From Actinomycetota bacterium (GTDB lineage Bacteria; Actinomycetota; Actinomycetes; Propionibacteriales; Propionibacteriaceae), in NCBI GenBank assembly GCA_020161015.1, contig JAIUOT010000062.1, positions 1-64,000 of the forward strand: a stretch of DNA of 64,000 nt. Direction: 5' to 3'. The translations under genes were made by a program, and so were the position numbers. Below the pieces are notes generated by a model, which worked only from the letters and a program-made list of their open reading frames with translations, did not search any database and was not told the origin of the DNA. This document shows positions 41,659-50,507 of the stretch, one piece after another. Positions within the stretch are counted from its first letter, which is position 1. Every line of letters starts with the position of its first letter.

Positions 41659-42330
41659 TCAGCCGGCCGCCGGACGCTCCCGCACCCGCGCGCGGACGTG
41701 CTCGAGGTCGCCGGACGGCAGCCCGAGCGGCGTCCCGTCCGCGTGGAAGACCTCCCCGACGGCCTTCACCGTGACCTGTGCTCCCGGCACGATCCGGTGC
41801 TCCCGCAGGCGCCGGAGTCGCTCGGCGTCCGCATCGGAGACCCGCACGACGCGGTAGCCGCCGGGCGCGGCGTCGGACAGGCGCACCGCGTCCGCCTGCA
41901 CCGTCCACTGCCCGTCGGCCGCGGGGATGGGGTCTCCGTGCGGATCGGTGACCGGGTGGCCCAGCAGGGCGTCGATGCGGTCGAGGAACCGCTCGGACAC
42001 CGCGTGCTCGAGCCGTTCTGCGTCGGCGTGCACCTCGTCCCAGCCGTAGCCCAGCACCTGGGCGAGGAAGGTCTCCACCAGCCGGTGCCGCCGCACCATC
42101 GCGACGGCGAGGCGTTCCCCCAGCGGGGTCAGGGTCACCGGTCGGTAGGGCTGGTAGCTGACCAGGCCCTGGAGCTGCAGCCGGCGCATGGTCTCGGAGA
42201 CGTTCGCCGGGCTGGTCTCGAACCGGGCGGCCAGCGCCGTCGTGGTAATCGGCGGCTCGCCCCACTCCACGGCCGACCAGATGGCCTTCAGGTAGTCCTG
42301 GGCGACCGGCGTCAGGTCCTCGACCTGCAT
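41659..42330 (-). CDS. mntR: DtxR/MntR-family metal-dependent repressor
   Basis: 223 residues. N-terminal winged helix (VAQDYLKAIWSAVEWGEPPITTTALAARFETSPANVSETMRRL), dimerisation and metal-binding domain with LTPLGERLAVAMVRRHRLVETFL and the VHADAERLEHAVSERFLDRI helix (His and Glu ligands), and a C-terminal SH3-like FeoA part from about 155. It starts one base inside the mntH stop (TGATG) and so is co-transcribed with it. A matching operator stands before mntH, so it should repress the pair when manganese (or iron) is plentiful. Confidence 0.9.
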   Translation of the reverse strand: MQVEDLTPVAQDYLKAIWSAVEWGEPPITTTALAARFETSPANVSETMRRLQLQGLVSYQPYRPVTLTPLGERLAVAMVRRHRLVETFLAQVLGYGWDEVHADAERLEHAVSERFLDRIDALLGHPVTDPHGDPIPAADGQWTVQADAVRLSDAAPGGYRVVRVSDADAERLRRLREHRIVPGAQVTVKAVGEVFHADGTPLGLPSGDLEHVRARVRERPAAG

Positions 42331-43589
42331 CAGGCACTCCCGGTCACGGTGAGCACGATGAGCACCAGGTTGAGCGCGACGATGAGGGCGACGACCGTCC
42401 ACGCCAGCACGCGCAGCACCAGGGTGTTCGCGAAGCGTCCCATCACCGTCGTGTCGCTGCTCAGGCGCACCAGCGGCGCCAGCGCGAACGGGATGCCGAG
42501 GCTCAGCAGCACCTGGCTGAGCACCAGCGCCCACGTCGGGTTCACGCCCAGGGCGAGGATCACCAGCGCCGGCACCAGGGTGACCAGTCGGCGCGCCAGC
42601 ATCGGCACCCGCACCTTCAGCAACCCGGACATGATCGTGGCGCCCGCGTAGCAGCCGACCGAGGTGGACGCCAGGCCGGAGGCGAGCAGGCCGATGCCGA
42701 ACAGCGCCCCGACCGTCGGCCCGAGCGAGGAGGTGATCGCGGCGTGGGCTCCCTGGATGGAGTCGGTGCCGGCCACCCCCTGGAGGCTGCCCGCGGCGAC
42801 CAGCAGCATGGCGATGTTCACCGTGCCGGCAACGGCCATCGAGGCCACCACGTCCCAGCGCGTGGCGCGCAGCAGGCGGGACAGGTCCTCCGCGCGGGGG
42901 CGGTGCCGGTCGCGGGCGAGGGCCGAGTGGACGTAGATCGCGTGCGGCATCACCGTCGCGCCCAGCATGCTGGCCGCCAGCAGCACCGAGCCCGCACCGT
43001 CGAAGCGGGGAACGAGCCCGCCGAGGGCGTCCGGCCAGGAGGTGTGGCTGACCAGGAGGCCGGCCATGAAGCCGATGGTGATCACCAGCAGCAGGCCCAT
43101 CACCACGATCTCGAACGGACGCTGCCCGCGCCGGCTCTGTACGGACAGGACCAGCATCGAGACCGCACCGACGATGACGCCGCCCAGCAGCAGCGGCACG
43201 CCGAACAGGATCTCCAGGGCGATCGCGCCACCGAGCACCTCGGCGAGGTCGGTCGCCGCGGCGACGAGTTCCGCCTGCGCCCAGTAGAGGAGCCGCGGAC
43301 CGCGCCGCAGCCGCGTCCCCATCAGTTCCGGCAGACTGCGCCCGGTGACCAGCCCGGTCTTGGCAGAGAGGTACTGCACCAGCACCGCCATGGAGTTCGC
43401 GGCGACCAGCACCCACACCAGCAGGTAGCCGTGCTGGGCGCCAGCGGTGAGGTTCGCCGCGACGTTCCCGGGGTCGACGTAGGCGATCGCCGCGACGAAG
43501 GCCGGGCCCCACAGCCACAGCACCCGGCGCCGGGGACGGACCGTCCCCAGCCCTGCCGACTCCTCCGGCGTCAGTACGTCACCGTGCAC
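42330..43589 (-). CDS. mntH: Nramp-family Mn(II)/Fe(II) transporter MntH
   Basis: 419 residues with 11 helices. The metal-site motif DPGN lies in AAIAYVDPGNVAANL near residue 40, and the helix 6 motif is GATVMPHAIYVHSALARDR near 215; together these hold the Asp, Asn and Met ligands and mark proton-coupled Mn/Fe uptake. The start is GTG at 43589 with no Shine-Dalgarno. A -10 box (TAGCTT) ends exactly 7 nt upstream, so the mRNA is probably leaderless. First gene of the two-gene operon with mntR. Confidence 0.95.
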   Translation of the reverse strand: MHGDVLTPEESAGLGTVRPRRRVLWLWGPAFVAAIAYVDPGNVAANLTAGAQHGYLLVWVLVAANSMAVLVQYLSAKTGLVTGRSLPELMGTRLRRGPRLLYWAQAELVAAATDLAEVLGGAIALEILFGVPLLLGGVIVGAVSMLVLSVQSRRGQRPFEIVVMGLLLVITIGFMAGLLVSHTSWPDALGGLVPRFDGAGSVLLAASMLGATVMPHAIYVHSALARDRHRPRAEDLSRLLRATRWDVVASMAVAGTVNIAMLLVAAGSLQGVAGTDSIQGAHAAITSSLGPTVGALFGIGLLASGLASTSVGCYAGATIMSGLLKVRVPMLARRLVTLVPALVILALGVNPTWALVLSQVLLSLGIPFALAPLVRLSSDTTVMGRFANTLVLRVLAWTVVALIVALNLVLIVLTVTGSA

Positions 43590-43590
43590 G

Positions 43591-43612
43591 AAAGTTAAGC
43601 TACCCCAACTTT
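43591..43612 (-). promoter_or_regulatory. MntR-type operator over the leaderless mntH promoter
   Basis: AAAGTT (43591-43596) and AACTTT (43607-43612) are a perfect 6-bp inverted repeat with a 10-nt spacer, of DtxR/MntR type. The minus-strand -10 TAGCTT lies inside it, so repressor binding would exclude RNA polymerase. Confidence 0.7.
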
Positions 43613-43634
43613 TCGGTCGCCGTGTGCGGCATCG

Positions 43635-45962
43635 TCAGGCGACGGTGAGCCCTCGCGCGGCGAACCGCTCACAGAGCACCTCGGCACTCTCCGGCCGCGA
43701 GTACCAGAACCCCTGCATCTGCCGCACTCCCAGGCGCAGCAGGACGTCGCGCTCCTCGGGGAGCTCAACACCCTCGACGACCATGTCGAGGTGCAGCGTC
43801 CGGCTGAGCCGCACCAGCGACCGCATCACCTGCACCGAGCGGCCGGACGTGGTGATGCCGGCGAGCAGCGACCGGTCCACCTTGAGGATGTCGAACGGCA
43901 CCTCGACCACGGCCAGCATCGTCGAGTACCCCTGGCCGAAGTCGTCCAGCGCGAGCCTGATCCCGCTCGCCCGCACCTCCTCCAGCCGCGCGAGCACGTC
44001 CTCCCCCGCGCCGTGCACCGAGTCCTCGGTCATCTCCACCGTCAGGCGGACGTGGGGATGCGCGGCCGCCAGGCGCGGCAGGAGCTCACCCATCGGGCCC
44101 TGGGCGAGCTGGCCCAGGTCGAGGTTCACGTGCAGGTCGCGCAGCCCCGGCGCGAGCGCCTGGAAGCGGGCCATGTCGGCCAGGGACCGCTCCAGCACCT
44201 GGTCGGTCAGCTCGTCGAGCAGGCCCAGCCGCTTGGCCTCGTGCACGAGCAGGGACGGGTCGATGGGCCCGTCGTCGGGATGGGTCGCCCTGGCCAGGGC
44301 CTCGACGGCGACGATGCTGCCACGGGAGCCGTCGACGATCGGCTGGTAGGCCACCTCGACCCTCCGGCCCGAGATCAGGTCGGCGATCGCGGCCCGCCGT
44401 CCCGACGCGCGTCCGGGCTGGTCCGCCACGGCCACGGCGGACGGCAGCCGCCGCCCCCGTCCCGCGTACATGAGCGCGTCCGCCTCGTTGACCAGGGCGA
44501 CGAGGTCGTCCTGGCCGTCCGCGGAGAACGTGACGCCCTGGGAGAGGCTCACCGGGAGCAGGTGGCCGTCGACCGCCACCGGCGACGCCGCTGCGGACAC
44601 GATGCGGTGGGCCACTTGGCGGGCGTGCCCGGCGTCCCGGACGTCGCGCAGCAGGACGACGAACTCGTCCCCGCCCACCCGCGCGACGGCGTCCCTGGGG
44701 CGGACGGCCTCCTGGAGGCGCCGGCCCACCTCGCGCAGCACCTCGTTTCCGGCCTCGTGGCCGTACCGGTCGTTGACGGCCTTGAAGCCGTCGAGGTCGA
44801 TGTAGACCACGGCGACGCCACCCCGCTCGCCGCGGCGCGCGTTGACGTCGTCGATGGCCGCCTGGAAGCCCCGGTAGTTGAACAGCCCGGTCAGTGGGTC
44901 GGTGTTGGCCTCGGTGCGCAGCTCGTTGGCCTCCCCGCGCACCCGCATCGTCTCCTGCCCGATGTGGGCGATCGCGCTGAGGGCCTGGAGGTCGCGGTCG
45001 AGCAGCGGCGAACTGCCCGGGTTCCGGCGGGCGACGAGGTGGCGCACCTCGCCGGAGTGCGTGCGGAACGGCGTCCCGATCTCGAACCTCGACAGCGGCG
45101 GGGTGGCCCGGACCTCCACCCGGTCCACCCGCAGGGTGGTGGCGGCGAAGTCCTTCATCTGCTCCAGCGGGTCGGGGTCGTCGGGCCACGGCAGCGCCTT
45201 CGCCGTCCGGACCAGGCCGTCCAGGCGGTGCCGCGCGTCGTAGCCGAACAGCACGAGGGCGATCACCGCGAACACCGCCGTGGTGATCGTGAGGTCCATG
45301 ATGAGCTTCATCCGGAACGGGTCGGCCAGGATGAACGCCCACGCCTGCGGCTCGCCCTGGTGGCTGACCAGCGGGATCACCGCGTTCAGCGCGAACAGCA
45401 GCCCGAGGCGGCGAGGGATGTAGTGGCTGGTGACCGGGGCGTCGTCGTCGAGGATCGCCGGCAGGCGCCACAGCAGCAACGAGGCCGCGAGGTACACCCC
45501 CGTCGCGCCGAGGACCCCGACCCACAGGGGAAGGGCGAGGGCGAGAGACCAGCCGAGCACCGTGGCGTAGAGGAGACCGAGCAGCACCGAGCGTCCACCG
45601 ACCCTGGCACCGGCGCGGACGTCGCGCTGGACCACGGTCGAGCCGACCGCCACGCCCACGGCCCACACCGCGACGGTGGTCAGCATGTCGGCCGACGGTA
45701 GTGCGAGGCCGAGGATGCCCGCCCCGATGCCGAAGGCGATGCGCTCGTCGACGGCCGACACCCGCACGCGGAACGACTGCGAGGCCGCTGCGCTCACGCC
45801 GAGGAAGGCGAGCTCGAACAGGTGGCCCTCGATGGTGGCGAGGCCGCGCACGGTGCAGCCCAGCGCGAACAGGACGAGCAGCGAGATCTCCGCGGCGGCG
45901 TAGACGTCGTCCAGGGTGCGCCGCCGCCGGCTGCGCGCGCTCCGGGGTGGCAGGGCGTCCAC
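43635..45962 (-). CDS. Membrane-bound GGDEF-EAL cyclic di-GMP protein
   Basis: 775 residues. N-terminal membrane region of about eight helices (20-240), then a linker, a GGDEF domain with an intact GGDEF at 430-434 and a RxxD inhibitory site RPRD at 421-424, and an EAL domain with EAL at 554-556 and the later DDFGQGYS and FDILKVDRSL motifs. Both catalytic centres look usable, so it could make or break cyclic di-GMP. GTG start only 3 nt after the stop of the GH18-like gene, hence one operon with it. The membrane region may sense a wall or glycan signal (inference). Confidence 0.92.
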   Translation of the reverse strand: MDALPPRSARSRRRRTLDDVYAAAEISLLVLFALGCTVRGLATIEGHLFELAFLGVSAAASQSFRVRVSAVDERIAFGIGAGILGLALPSADMLTTVAVWAVGVAVGSTVVQRDVRAGARVGGRSVLLGLLYATVLGWSLALALPLWVGVLGATGVYLAASLLLWRLPAILDDDAPVTSHYIPRRLGLLFALNAVIPLVSHQGEPQAWAFILADPFRMKLIMDLTITTAVFAVIALVLFGYDARHRLDGLVRTAKALPWPDDPDPLEQMKDFAATTLRVDRVEVRATPPLSRFEIGTPFRTHSGEVRHLVARRNPGSSPLLDRDLQALSAIAHIGQETMRVRGEANELRTEANTDPLTGLFNYRGFQAAIDDVNARRGERGGVAVVYIDLDGFKAVNDRYGHEAGNEVLREVGRRLQEAVRPRDAVARVGGDEFVVLLRDVRDAGHARQVAHRIVSAAASPVAVDGHLLPVSLSQGVTFSADGQDDLVALVNEADALMYAGRGRRLPSAVAVADQPGRASGRRAAIADLISGRRVEVAYQPIVDGSRGSIVAVEALARATHPDDGPIDPSLLVHEAKRLGLLDELTDQVLERSLADMARFQALAPGLRDLHVNLDLGQLAQGPMGELLPRLAAAHPHVRLTVEMTEDSVHGAGEDVLARLEEVRASGIRLALDDFGQGYSTMLAVVEVPFDILKVDRSLLAGITTSGRSVQVMRSLVRLSRTLHLDMVVEGVELPEERDVLLRLGVRQMQGFWYSRPESAEVLCERFAARGLTVA

Positions 45963-45965
45963 TGC

Positions 45966-47519
45966 CTACTTCTCCAGCAGCTTCCGGATCTCCTCCTGGC
46001 TCAGCGCCTGCCAGGGCGAGCCGCCGGGGTCGACAAGGCTCGACTCGGGGCTGGTCGCGGTGTTCCACCAGCGCGCCTCGAACGCCATGCCCTGGTAGAT
46101 GACGCGGTCACCGGCGGTGTAGGCCTTGTCCGGCTTCCAGGTCGGGTAGAAACCCGCGGGCAGGGTCGGCACCGGCACCGGCGTCTCTCCCGGCAGCACC
46201 GGGCCGACGAGGCGCCAGGGCGTCTGGGAGTCCTGCAGTACCGGGTCGTCGGGGACGTCGCCGCGCGTCCACCACTTCGCCTCGTACACGTTGCCGTGCC
46301 ACACCACCTTGGTCCCCGCCGGGTAGGAGGAGGTGGCGGACCAGATGCGGTACGGGCTGGTGGCCGGGTCGTCGGCGGTGGCCGTGGGGACCGGCTCCGG
46401 GGTGGTCACTCCCCCGGCGGCCTCACCGGGCGTGCCGGTGAGCCCCTCGGCAAGGACGGCGGCGAACCGCGTCGCGCCCTGGTCGACGCCGCTGCACGAG
46501 TCACTGACGCGACGGACGTCGGGGTAGTTCGTGCTGCAGGCCTTGTCACGGTTGAGCGACCAGACCGAGAGCCGTCCCAACCCGTTGTCGCGCGCGAATG
46601 CGTTCAGCTCGCCGGCGTCGGCGAGGGTGAAGACCTCGTCCGGCTCGTCGTTCTGGCCGAGCATGGGCGTGGCGCCCACCTTGCGCCACAGCGACGACGG
46701 GCCCAGGGGCATCCCGGCCGTCGAGTACAGGACGCCGAGCTGGCGGCGGGTGGCCGACAGCGCGGCGATCGACGCCGCGGCCATCGACTGGCCCTCGGCC
46801 CTGGTGTCGCCGAAGTTCATCGTCATGACATTGACGCCGGCCAGGTCGACACCGGCGGCGAGGAACCGGGCCACCGTGTCGGTGCCCTGCGTGGTGAGGC
46901 CCGAGGTGACCACCGGCAGGGTGAGCCAGACCGCGAGGTCCTTGCCCGCCGCGCGCCGGGCCTCCTGGAGGGCGGCGATCGCCTCTGCGCGGCGCTGTCC
47001 GCTGGCGGCGTCGCCGAGCGCAGCGCCCTCGATGTCGAGGTCGATGGTGTCCAGGCGGTAGCGGTCGACCACGGACGCGTATGCGGCGGTGAGGTCGGCC
47101 ACGCTCGCGCAGCGGAGCGCGAGTTCGTCGTTGCGCTGCCCGCCGAAGGAGACGACCACCGAGCGGCCCTGGTCGCGCAGCCGGGCGATCCGGCGGTCGA
47201 GGTCGAGGTCGGACGCCGCCTGGTCGAGCCCGTAGCTCGCACCCCAGCTGGGAGCGCAGCTGCCGTCGGCCGCCGCGACGACGAAGGCGAGCACAGCGGC
47301 CTGCGTCCCCTCGCCGGCCGGCGCCTCGAAGGCGTAGGACGGGGTCGCGGTGACGTCCACGTAGCCGGCGAACCACGGCGTGCCCTCCACGGTCGCCTCT
47401 GCGGAGTCCTGCCACCACCCGAGGGTGAGCGCGCCTCCCGAGCCCGCGAGCGCGACGGCGAGCACGAGCACGCCGAAGCGCAGCCAGGAGAAGCGGCGTC
47501 CGGGGAAACGGGTCGACAT
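45966..47519 (-). CDS. Secreted GH18-type (chitinase-like) hydrolase with two chitin-binding modules
   Basis: 517 residues. N-terminal signal or membrane anchor (about 12-35), a GH18-like barrel with the DxxDxDxE motif DTIDLDIE at 157-164 (catalytic E164), then a Pro/Thr/Val linker and two CBM5/12-type modules: YRIWSATSSYPAGTKVVWHG near 380 and YPTWKPDKAYTAGDRVIYQG near 455, each with conserved Trp and Tyr. The motif predicts cleavage of beta-1,4-linked N-acetylglucosamine polymers. Operon with the GGDEF-EAL gene and divergent from a processive glycosyltransferase suggest it trims or releases that enzyme's product rather than feeding on chitin. Confidence 0.88.
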   Translation of the reverse strand: MSTRFPGRRFSWLRFGVLVLAVALAGSGGALTLGWWQDSAEATVEGTPWFAGYVDVTATPSYAFEAPAGEGTQAAVLAFVVAAADGSCAPSWGASYGLDQAASDLDLDRRIARLRDQGRSVVVSFGGQRNDELALRCASVADLTAAYASVVDRYRLDTIDLDIEGAALGDAASGQRRAEAIAALQEARRAAGKDLAVWLTLPVVTSGLTTQGTDTVARFLAAGVDLAGVNVMTMNFGDTRAEGQSMAAASIAALSATRRQLGVLYSTAGMPLGPSSLWRKVGATPMLGQNDEPDEVFTLADAGELNAFARDNGLGRLSVWSLNRDKACSTNYPDVRRVSDSCSGVDQGATRFAAVLAEGLTGTPGEAAGGVTTPEPVPTATADDPATSPYRIWSATSSYPAGTKVVWHGNVYEAKWWTRGDVPDDPVLQDSQTPWRLVGPVLPGETPVPVPTLPAGFYPTWKPDKAYTAGDRVIYQGMAFEARWWNTATSPESSLVDPGGSPWQALSQEEIRKLLEK

Positions 47520-47584
47520 GTGGTCCTCCGGTGGTCGGGGGGTGGCGTCCGGCAGGGAGGCTGCCCTGCTGAGCTTGATACTAC

Positions 47585-47601
47585 ATTATAAAGTGTTATA
47601 G
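47585..47601. promoter_or_regulatory. AT-rich divergent promoter of the glycan locus
   Basis: In the 138-nt intergenic region, the minus strand holds a perfect TATAAT (47590-47585) toward the hydrolase and GGDEF-EAL genes, and the plus strand TTATAG (47596-47601) toward the glycosyltransferase. The AT-rich patch stands out in this GC-rich sequence. Confidence 0.5.
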
Positions 47602-47657
47602 AGTCCACGGCATCACCCTTGGGCCACCGAGGACCGTCACGAGCGAGGCACGTGCTG

Positions 47658-49967
47658 ATGACCACCACCACACAAGCTCCCCCGGGCACCACGGCGACGG
47701 CAGCGAGCCGGCGCCGCCAGTGGGGTGCCGAGCGGCAGCCCGAGCCGCTGGCCATCGTCCACTCCCGTCCGAGCACGGCGAAGATCACCCTGGGCCGGCT
47801 CGGCATCGTGGTGACCCTGCTGGCCTGGGCGCTGTACGTGGTCACGACGATCATCCGTGAGTTCATCGACAACCCCCACCTCGACTTCCGCTTCGCCGTC
47901 GAGGCGGTCTTCTACCTGCTGGTGGTGACGTCGCTGACGTTCTCCGCGCTGATGTACCTGATCGCCCGCCAGGGCGCCCTTTACCGCTACCGCGACCACA
48001 CCCGGGTTCCCCGCGCCGAGCTCGACCGGCACTTCCCGAACGGCTACGACCGGCGCGTCACCGTGCTGGTGCCGTCCTACGTCGAGGAGCTCCAGGTGAT
48101 CCGCAAGACCCTGTGGTCGGCGGCGCTGCAGGAGTTCGGCGACCTGCGCGTCGTCCTGCTGATCGACGACCCGCCCTCGCCGAGCGACCCCCAACGGCTC
48201 GCCGACCTCACCGCCACCCGCGGGATCCCCGCGGAGATCGAGCGCGAGCTGGCACCGGTGGCCGCCCGCTTCGAGGAGTTCGCCGACCGGCAGGCCGAGC
48301 GGCTCGCCCGCCGCGCGGCCACCGTCGGCGACGTCCGGCTGCTCGCCGCGGAGTACACCGCCGCAGCTGAGTGGCTCGAGGCCCGCGCCGACGCCTGGCC
48401 GATCGAGGACCACACCGACGTCTTCTTCGCCGAGCAGGTGCTGATCGGCCTGGCCAGCGAGCTGCGCCTCAACCTGCTCGCGCTCAACGCCGCCGTGGAG
48501 CAGGGCCAGGCCCCCGGTGCCACGCGCATGGAGGAACTGGCCCGGCGCCTGGTGTGGACGTTCCGCGCCCGCCTGGACGCGTTCGAGCGCAAGACCTTCG
48601 CGTCGCTGTCGCACGAGGCGAACAAGGCGATGAACCTCAACTCCTACATCGGCCTGATGGGCCACCGGTGGAAGAAGGTGCCGACGGCCGACGGCGTCGT
48701 CCTGCTGGAGGCCGCGCCGGACGAGCCGTCCGACCTCGACATCCCCGACTCCGACTACCTGCTCACCCTGGACGCCGACTCGATGCTGCTGCGCGACTAC
48801 TGCCTGCGGCTGGTCGAGTTCCTCGAACAGCAGGGCAACGAGCGGGTCGCCGTCACCCAGACCCCGTACTCGGCCTACCGCGGCGCCCCCACGCGCATCG
48901 AGCGGATCGCGGGCGCGACCACCGACATCCAGCACACGCTCCACCAGGGCATGACCTACTACGGCGCGACCTTCTGGGTGGGCGCCAACGCGGTGATCCG
49001 CAAGCGCGCGCTCGACGACATCTGCCAGGTGGAGGTCGTCGGCGGCTTCCCGATCCGGACCTACATCCAGGACCGGACGGTGATCGAGGACACCGAGTCG
49101 TCGATCGACATCGGCACCCACGGCTGGTCGCTGGTGAACTACCCCGAACGGCTCAGCTACAGCGCCACTCCCCCGGACTTCGGCTCGCTCATCGTGCAGC
49201 GCCGGCGCTGGGCGAACGGCGGCCTGCTGATCCTGCCCAAGTTCCTGGTGCAGCTCGGCGAGCGGCGCCGCCGCAGCGAGCGCATCCTGTGGCGCGAGGC
49301 GGCCCTGCGGGTCAACTACATGGCCTCCATCGCGTGGGCGAGCGTCGGCCTGATCTTCCTGCTGGCCTACCCCTACGACGGGCGCCTGCTGAGCCCCTGG
49401 GTGTTCCTGGCCGCCGTGCCGTACTTCCTGCTGATGGGCTCCGACCTGCGCTACAACGGCTACCGGTTCAGCGACATCTTCCGCATCTACGGCTTCAACC
49501 TGGTGCTGCTGCCGATCAACCTCGCCGGCGTGCTGAAGTCGATCCAGCAGGCGCTCACCGGCGAGAAGATTCCTTTCGCCCGCACCCCGAAGGTCGCCGG
49601 ACGCACGGCGGCCCCGGGCCTGTACGTGCTGTTCCCGTTCCTGATCGTGGGGTTCTCCGCCTTCACCTTCTGGCGCGACTTCACCGCCCAGAACTGGGGC
49701 AACGCAGCCTTCGCCGCCCTCAACGCCGTGCTGGCCGCCTGGGCGATCATCGCCTACATCGGCCTGGGCAACGCCCTCACCGACATGGTCCTCGGCGTCG
49801 TGAACTGGCTGTGGGTCGACAACAAGCCGGCTCCCGCCGAGCGGGTCATTGACCCGTCCGCGCCGGTGAACTGGGAGGCGATCCTCTACCACGGCGACCG
49901 GCGGCTGGCCCGCGACGCCCACCACGACCGCGACCGTCGCCGCCGGGCGGCCGGACGGCGCTCCTGA
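47658..49967 (+). CDS. Processive family 2 glycosyltransferase (cellulose/chitin synthase-like) with large insert
   Basis: 769 residues. Two N-terminal helices (46-66, 83-103), then a GT2 domain: first Asp pair at 170-171 (LLIDD), DADS at 372-375, ED at 477-478 (TVIEDTES) and the processivity motif QRRRW at 514-518, then at least four C-terminal helices. All catalytic residues for a polymerising synthase are present. Between the first Asp and DADS lies a helical insert of about 195 residues (172-365), much longer than in BcsA, and there is no PilZ domain. The insert may be the control or partner-binding part. The start is uncertain: GTG 47652 would also fit GAGG. It is divergent from the hydrolase and GGDEF-EAL genes. 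Confidence 0.88.
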   Translation: MTTTTQAPPGTTATAASRRRQWGAERQPEPLAIVHSRPSTAKITLGRLGIVVTLLAWALYVVTTIIREFIDNPHLDFRFAVEAVFYLLVVTSLTFSALMYLIARQGALYRYRDHTRVPRAELDRHFPNGYDRRVTVLVPSYVEELQVIRKTLWSAALQEFGDLRVVLLIDDPPSPSDPQRLADLTATRGIPAEIERELAPVAARFEEFADRQAERLARRAATVGDVRLLAAEYTAAAEWLEARADAWPIEDHTDVFFAEQVLIGLASELRLNLLALNAAVEQGQAPGATRMEELARRLVWTFRARLDAFERKTFASLSHEANKAMNLNSYIGLMGHRWKKVPTADGVVLLEAAPDEPSDLDIPDSDYLLTLDADSMLLRDYCLRLVEFLEQQGNERVAVTQTPYSAYRGAPTRIERIAGATTDIQHTLHQGMTYYGATFWVGANAVIRKRALDDICQVEVVGGFPIRTYIQDRTVIEDTESSIDIGTHGWSLVNYPERLSYSATPPDFGSLIVQRRRWANGGLLILPKFLVQLGERRRRSERILWREAALRVNYMASIAWASVGLIFLLAYPYDGRLLSPWVFLAAVPYFLLMGSDLRYNGYRFSDIFRIYGFNLVLLPINLAGVLKSIQQALTGEKIPFARTPKVAGRTAAPGLYVLFPFLIVGFSAFTFWRDFTAQNWGNAAFAALNAVLAAWAIIAYIGLGNALTDMVLGVVNWLWVDNKPAPAERVIDPSAPVNWEAILYHGDRRLARDAHHDRDRRRRAAGRRS

Positions 49968-49978
49968 CCGGTCGGCAC

Positions 49979-49996
49979 CGGACGGGACGCCGTCCG
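49979..49996. terminator. Hairpin between convergent glycosyltransferase and SRPBCC genes
   Basis: CGGACGG and CCGTCCG around a GACG loop, 11 nt after the glycosyltransferase stop and 8 nt before the convergent stop. Confidence 0.6.
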
Positions 49997-50004
49997 CCGT
50001 GCGC

Positions 50005-50442
50005 TCAGCGCAGCAGGCGGCGCAACCCCGCGCGGTAGGCCAGCCTCCCGACCAGGCCGACCACCGGGTCGGCCAGGCGAGGGAGCCAGGGAATCGTCAG
50101 CTCCTGCTGCCACTCCACGACCGATCCGCCGTCGGTGGGGGTCACCGTCCAGCGCACCCGGCCGCCGACGACGTGTCCGGTCTTGGCGATCTCGACCAGG
50201 CCGGGCAGCGCCCCCTCCGCGTCGCCGGAGGGCGGGCGGAACAGCTCGACACGCATCGTGTCGTCGAACCCCCACCTCCCCCAGCCGGTGCGGGCGACGA
50301 ACTCCTGGCCGCGCGCGGGCGCACCGGCGTGGCGCAGCGTCGTGAGCGGGATCGCGGCGGAGTGCGCGTCCCAGTCGACCAGGTGGTCGAAGGTCTCCCC
50401 GGCGGGACGGGAAGAGACCGCCCGGAGGGTGAACGCGGCCAT
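50005..50442 (-). CDS. SRPBCC-family (polyketide cyclase-like) protein
   Basis: 145 residues from ATG 50442 (AAAGGAG upstream). START/SRPBCC fold: TLRAVSSRPAGETFDHLVDWDAHSAAIP at the N-terminus, RVRWTVTPTDGGSVVEWQQELTIPWLP in the middle and a long C-terminal helix ending in Arg/Leu. The fold binds hydrophobic ligands in a cavity. The role is unknown; such genes are common in actinobacteria. Divergent from the DUF72 gene with a 65-nt gap. Confidence 0.82.
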   Translation of the reverse strand: MAAFTLRAVSSRPAGETFDHLVDWDAHSAAIPLTTLRHAGAPARGQEFVARTGWGRWGFDDTMRVELFRPPSGDAEGALPGLVEIAKTGHVVGGRVRWTVTPTDGGSVVEWQQELTIPWLPRLADPVVGLVGRLAYRAGLRRLLR

Positions 50443-50507
50443 CGGTGCTCCTTTCCCCTCCAGCCTGCCACGCGCGCGGACGGACGGACGGGGGTAAGGA
50501 GGGTGCT

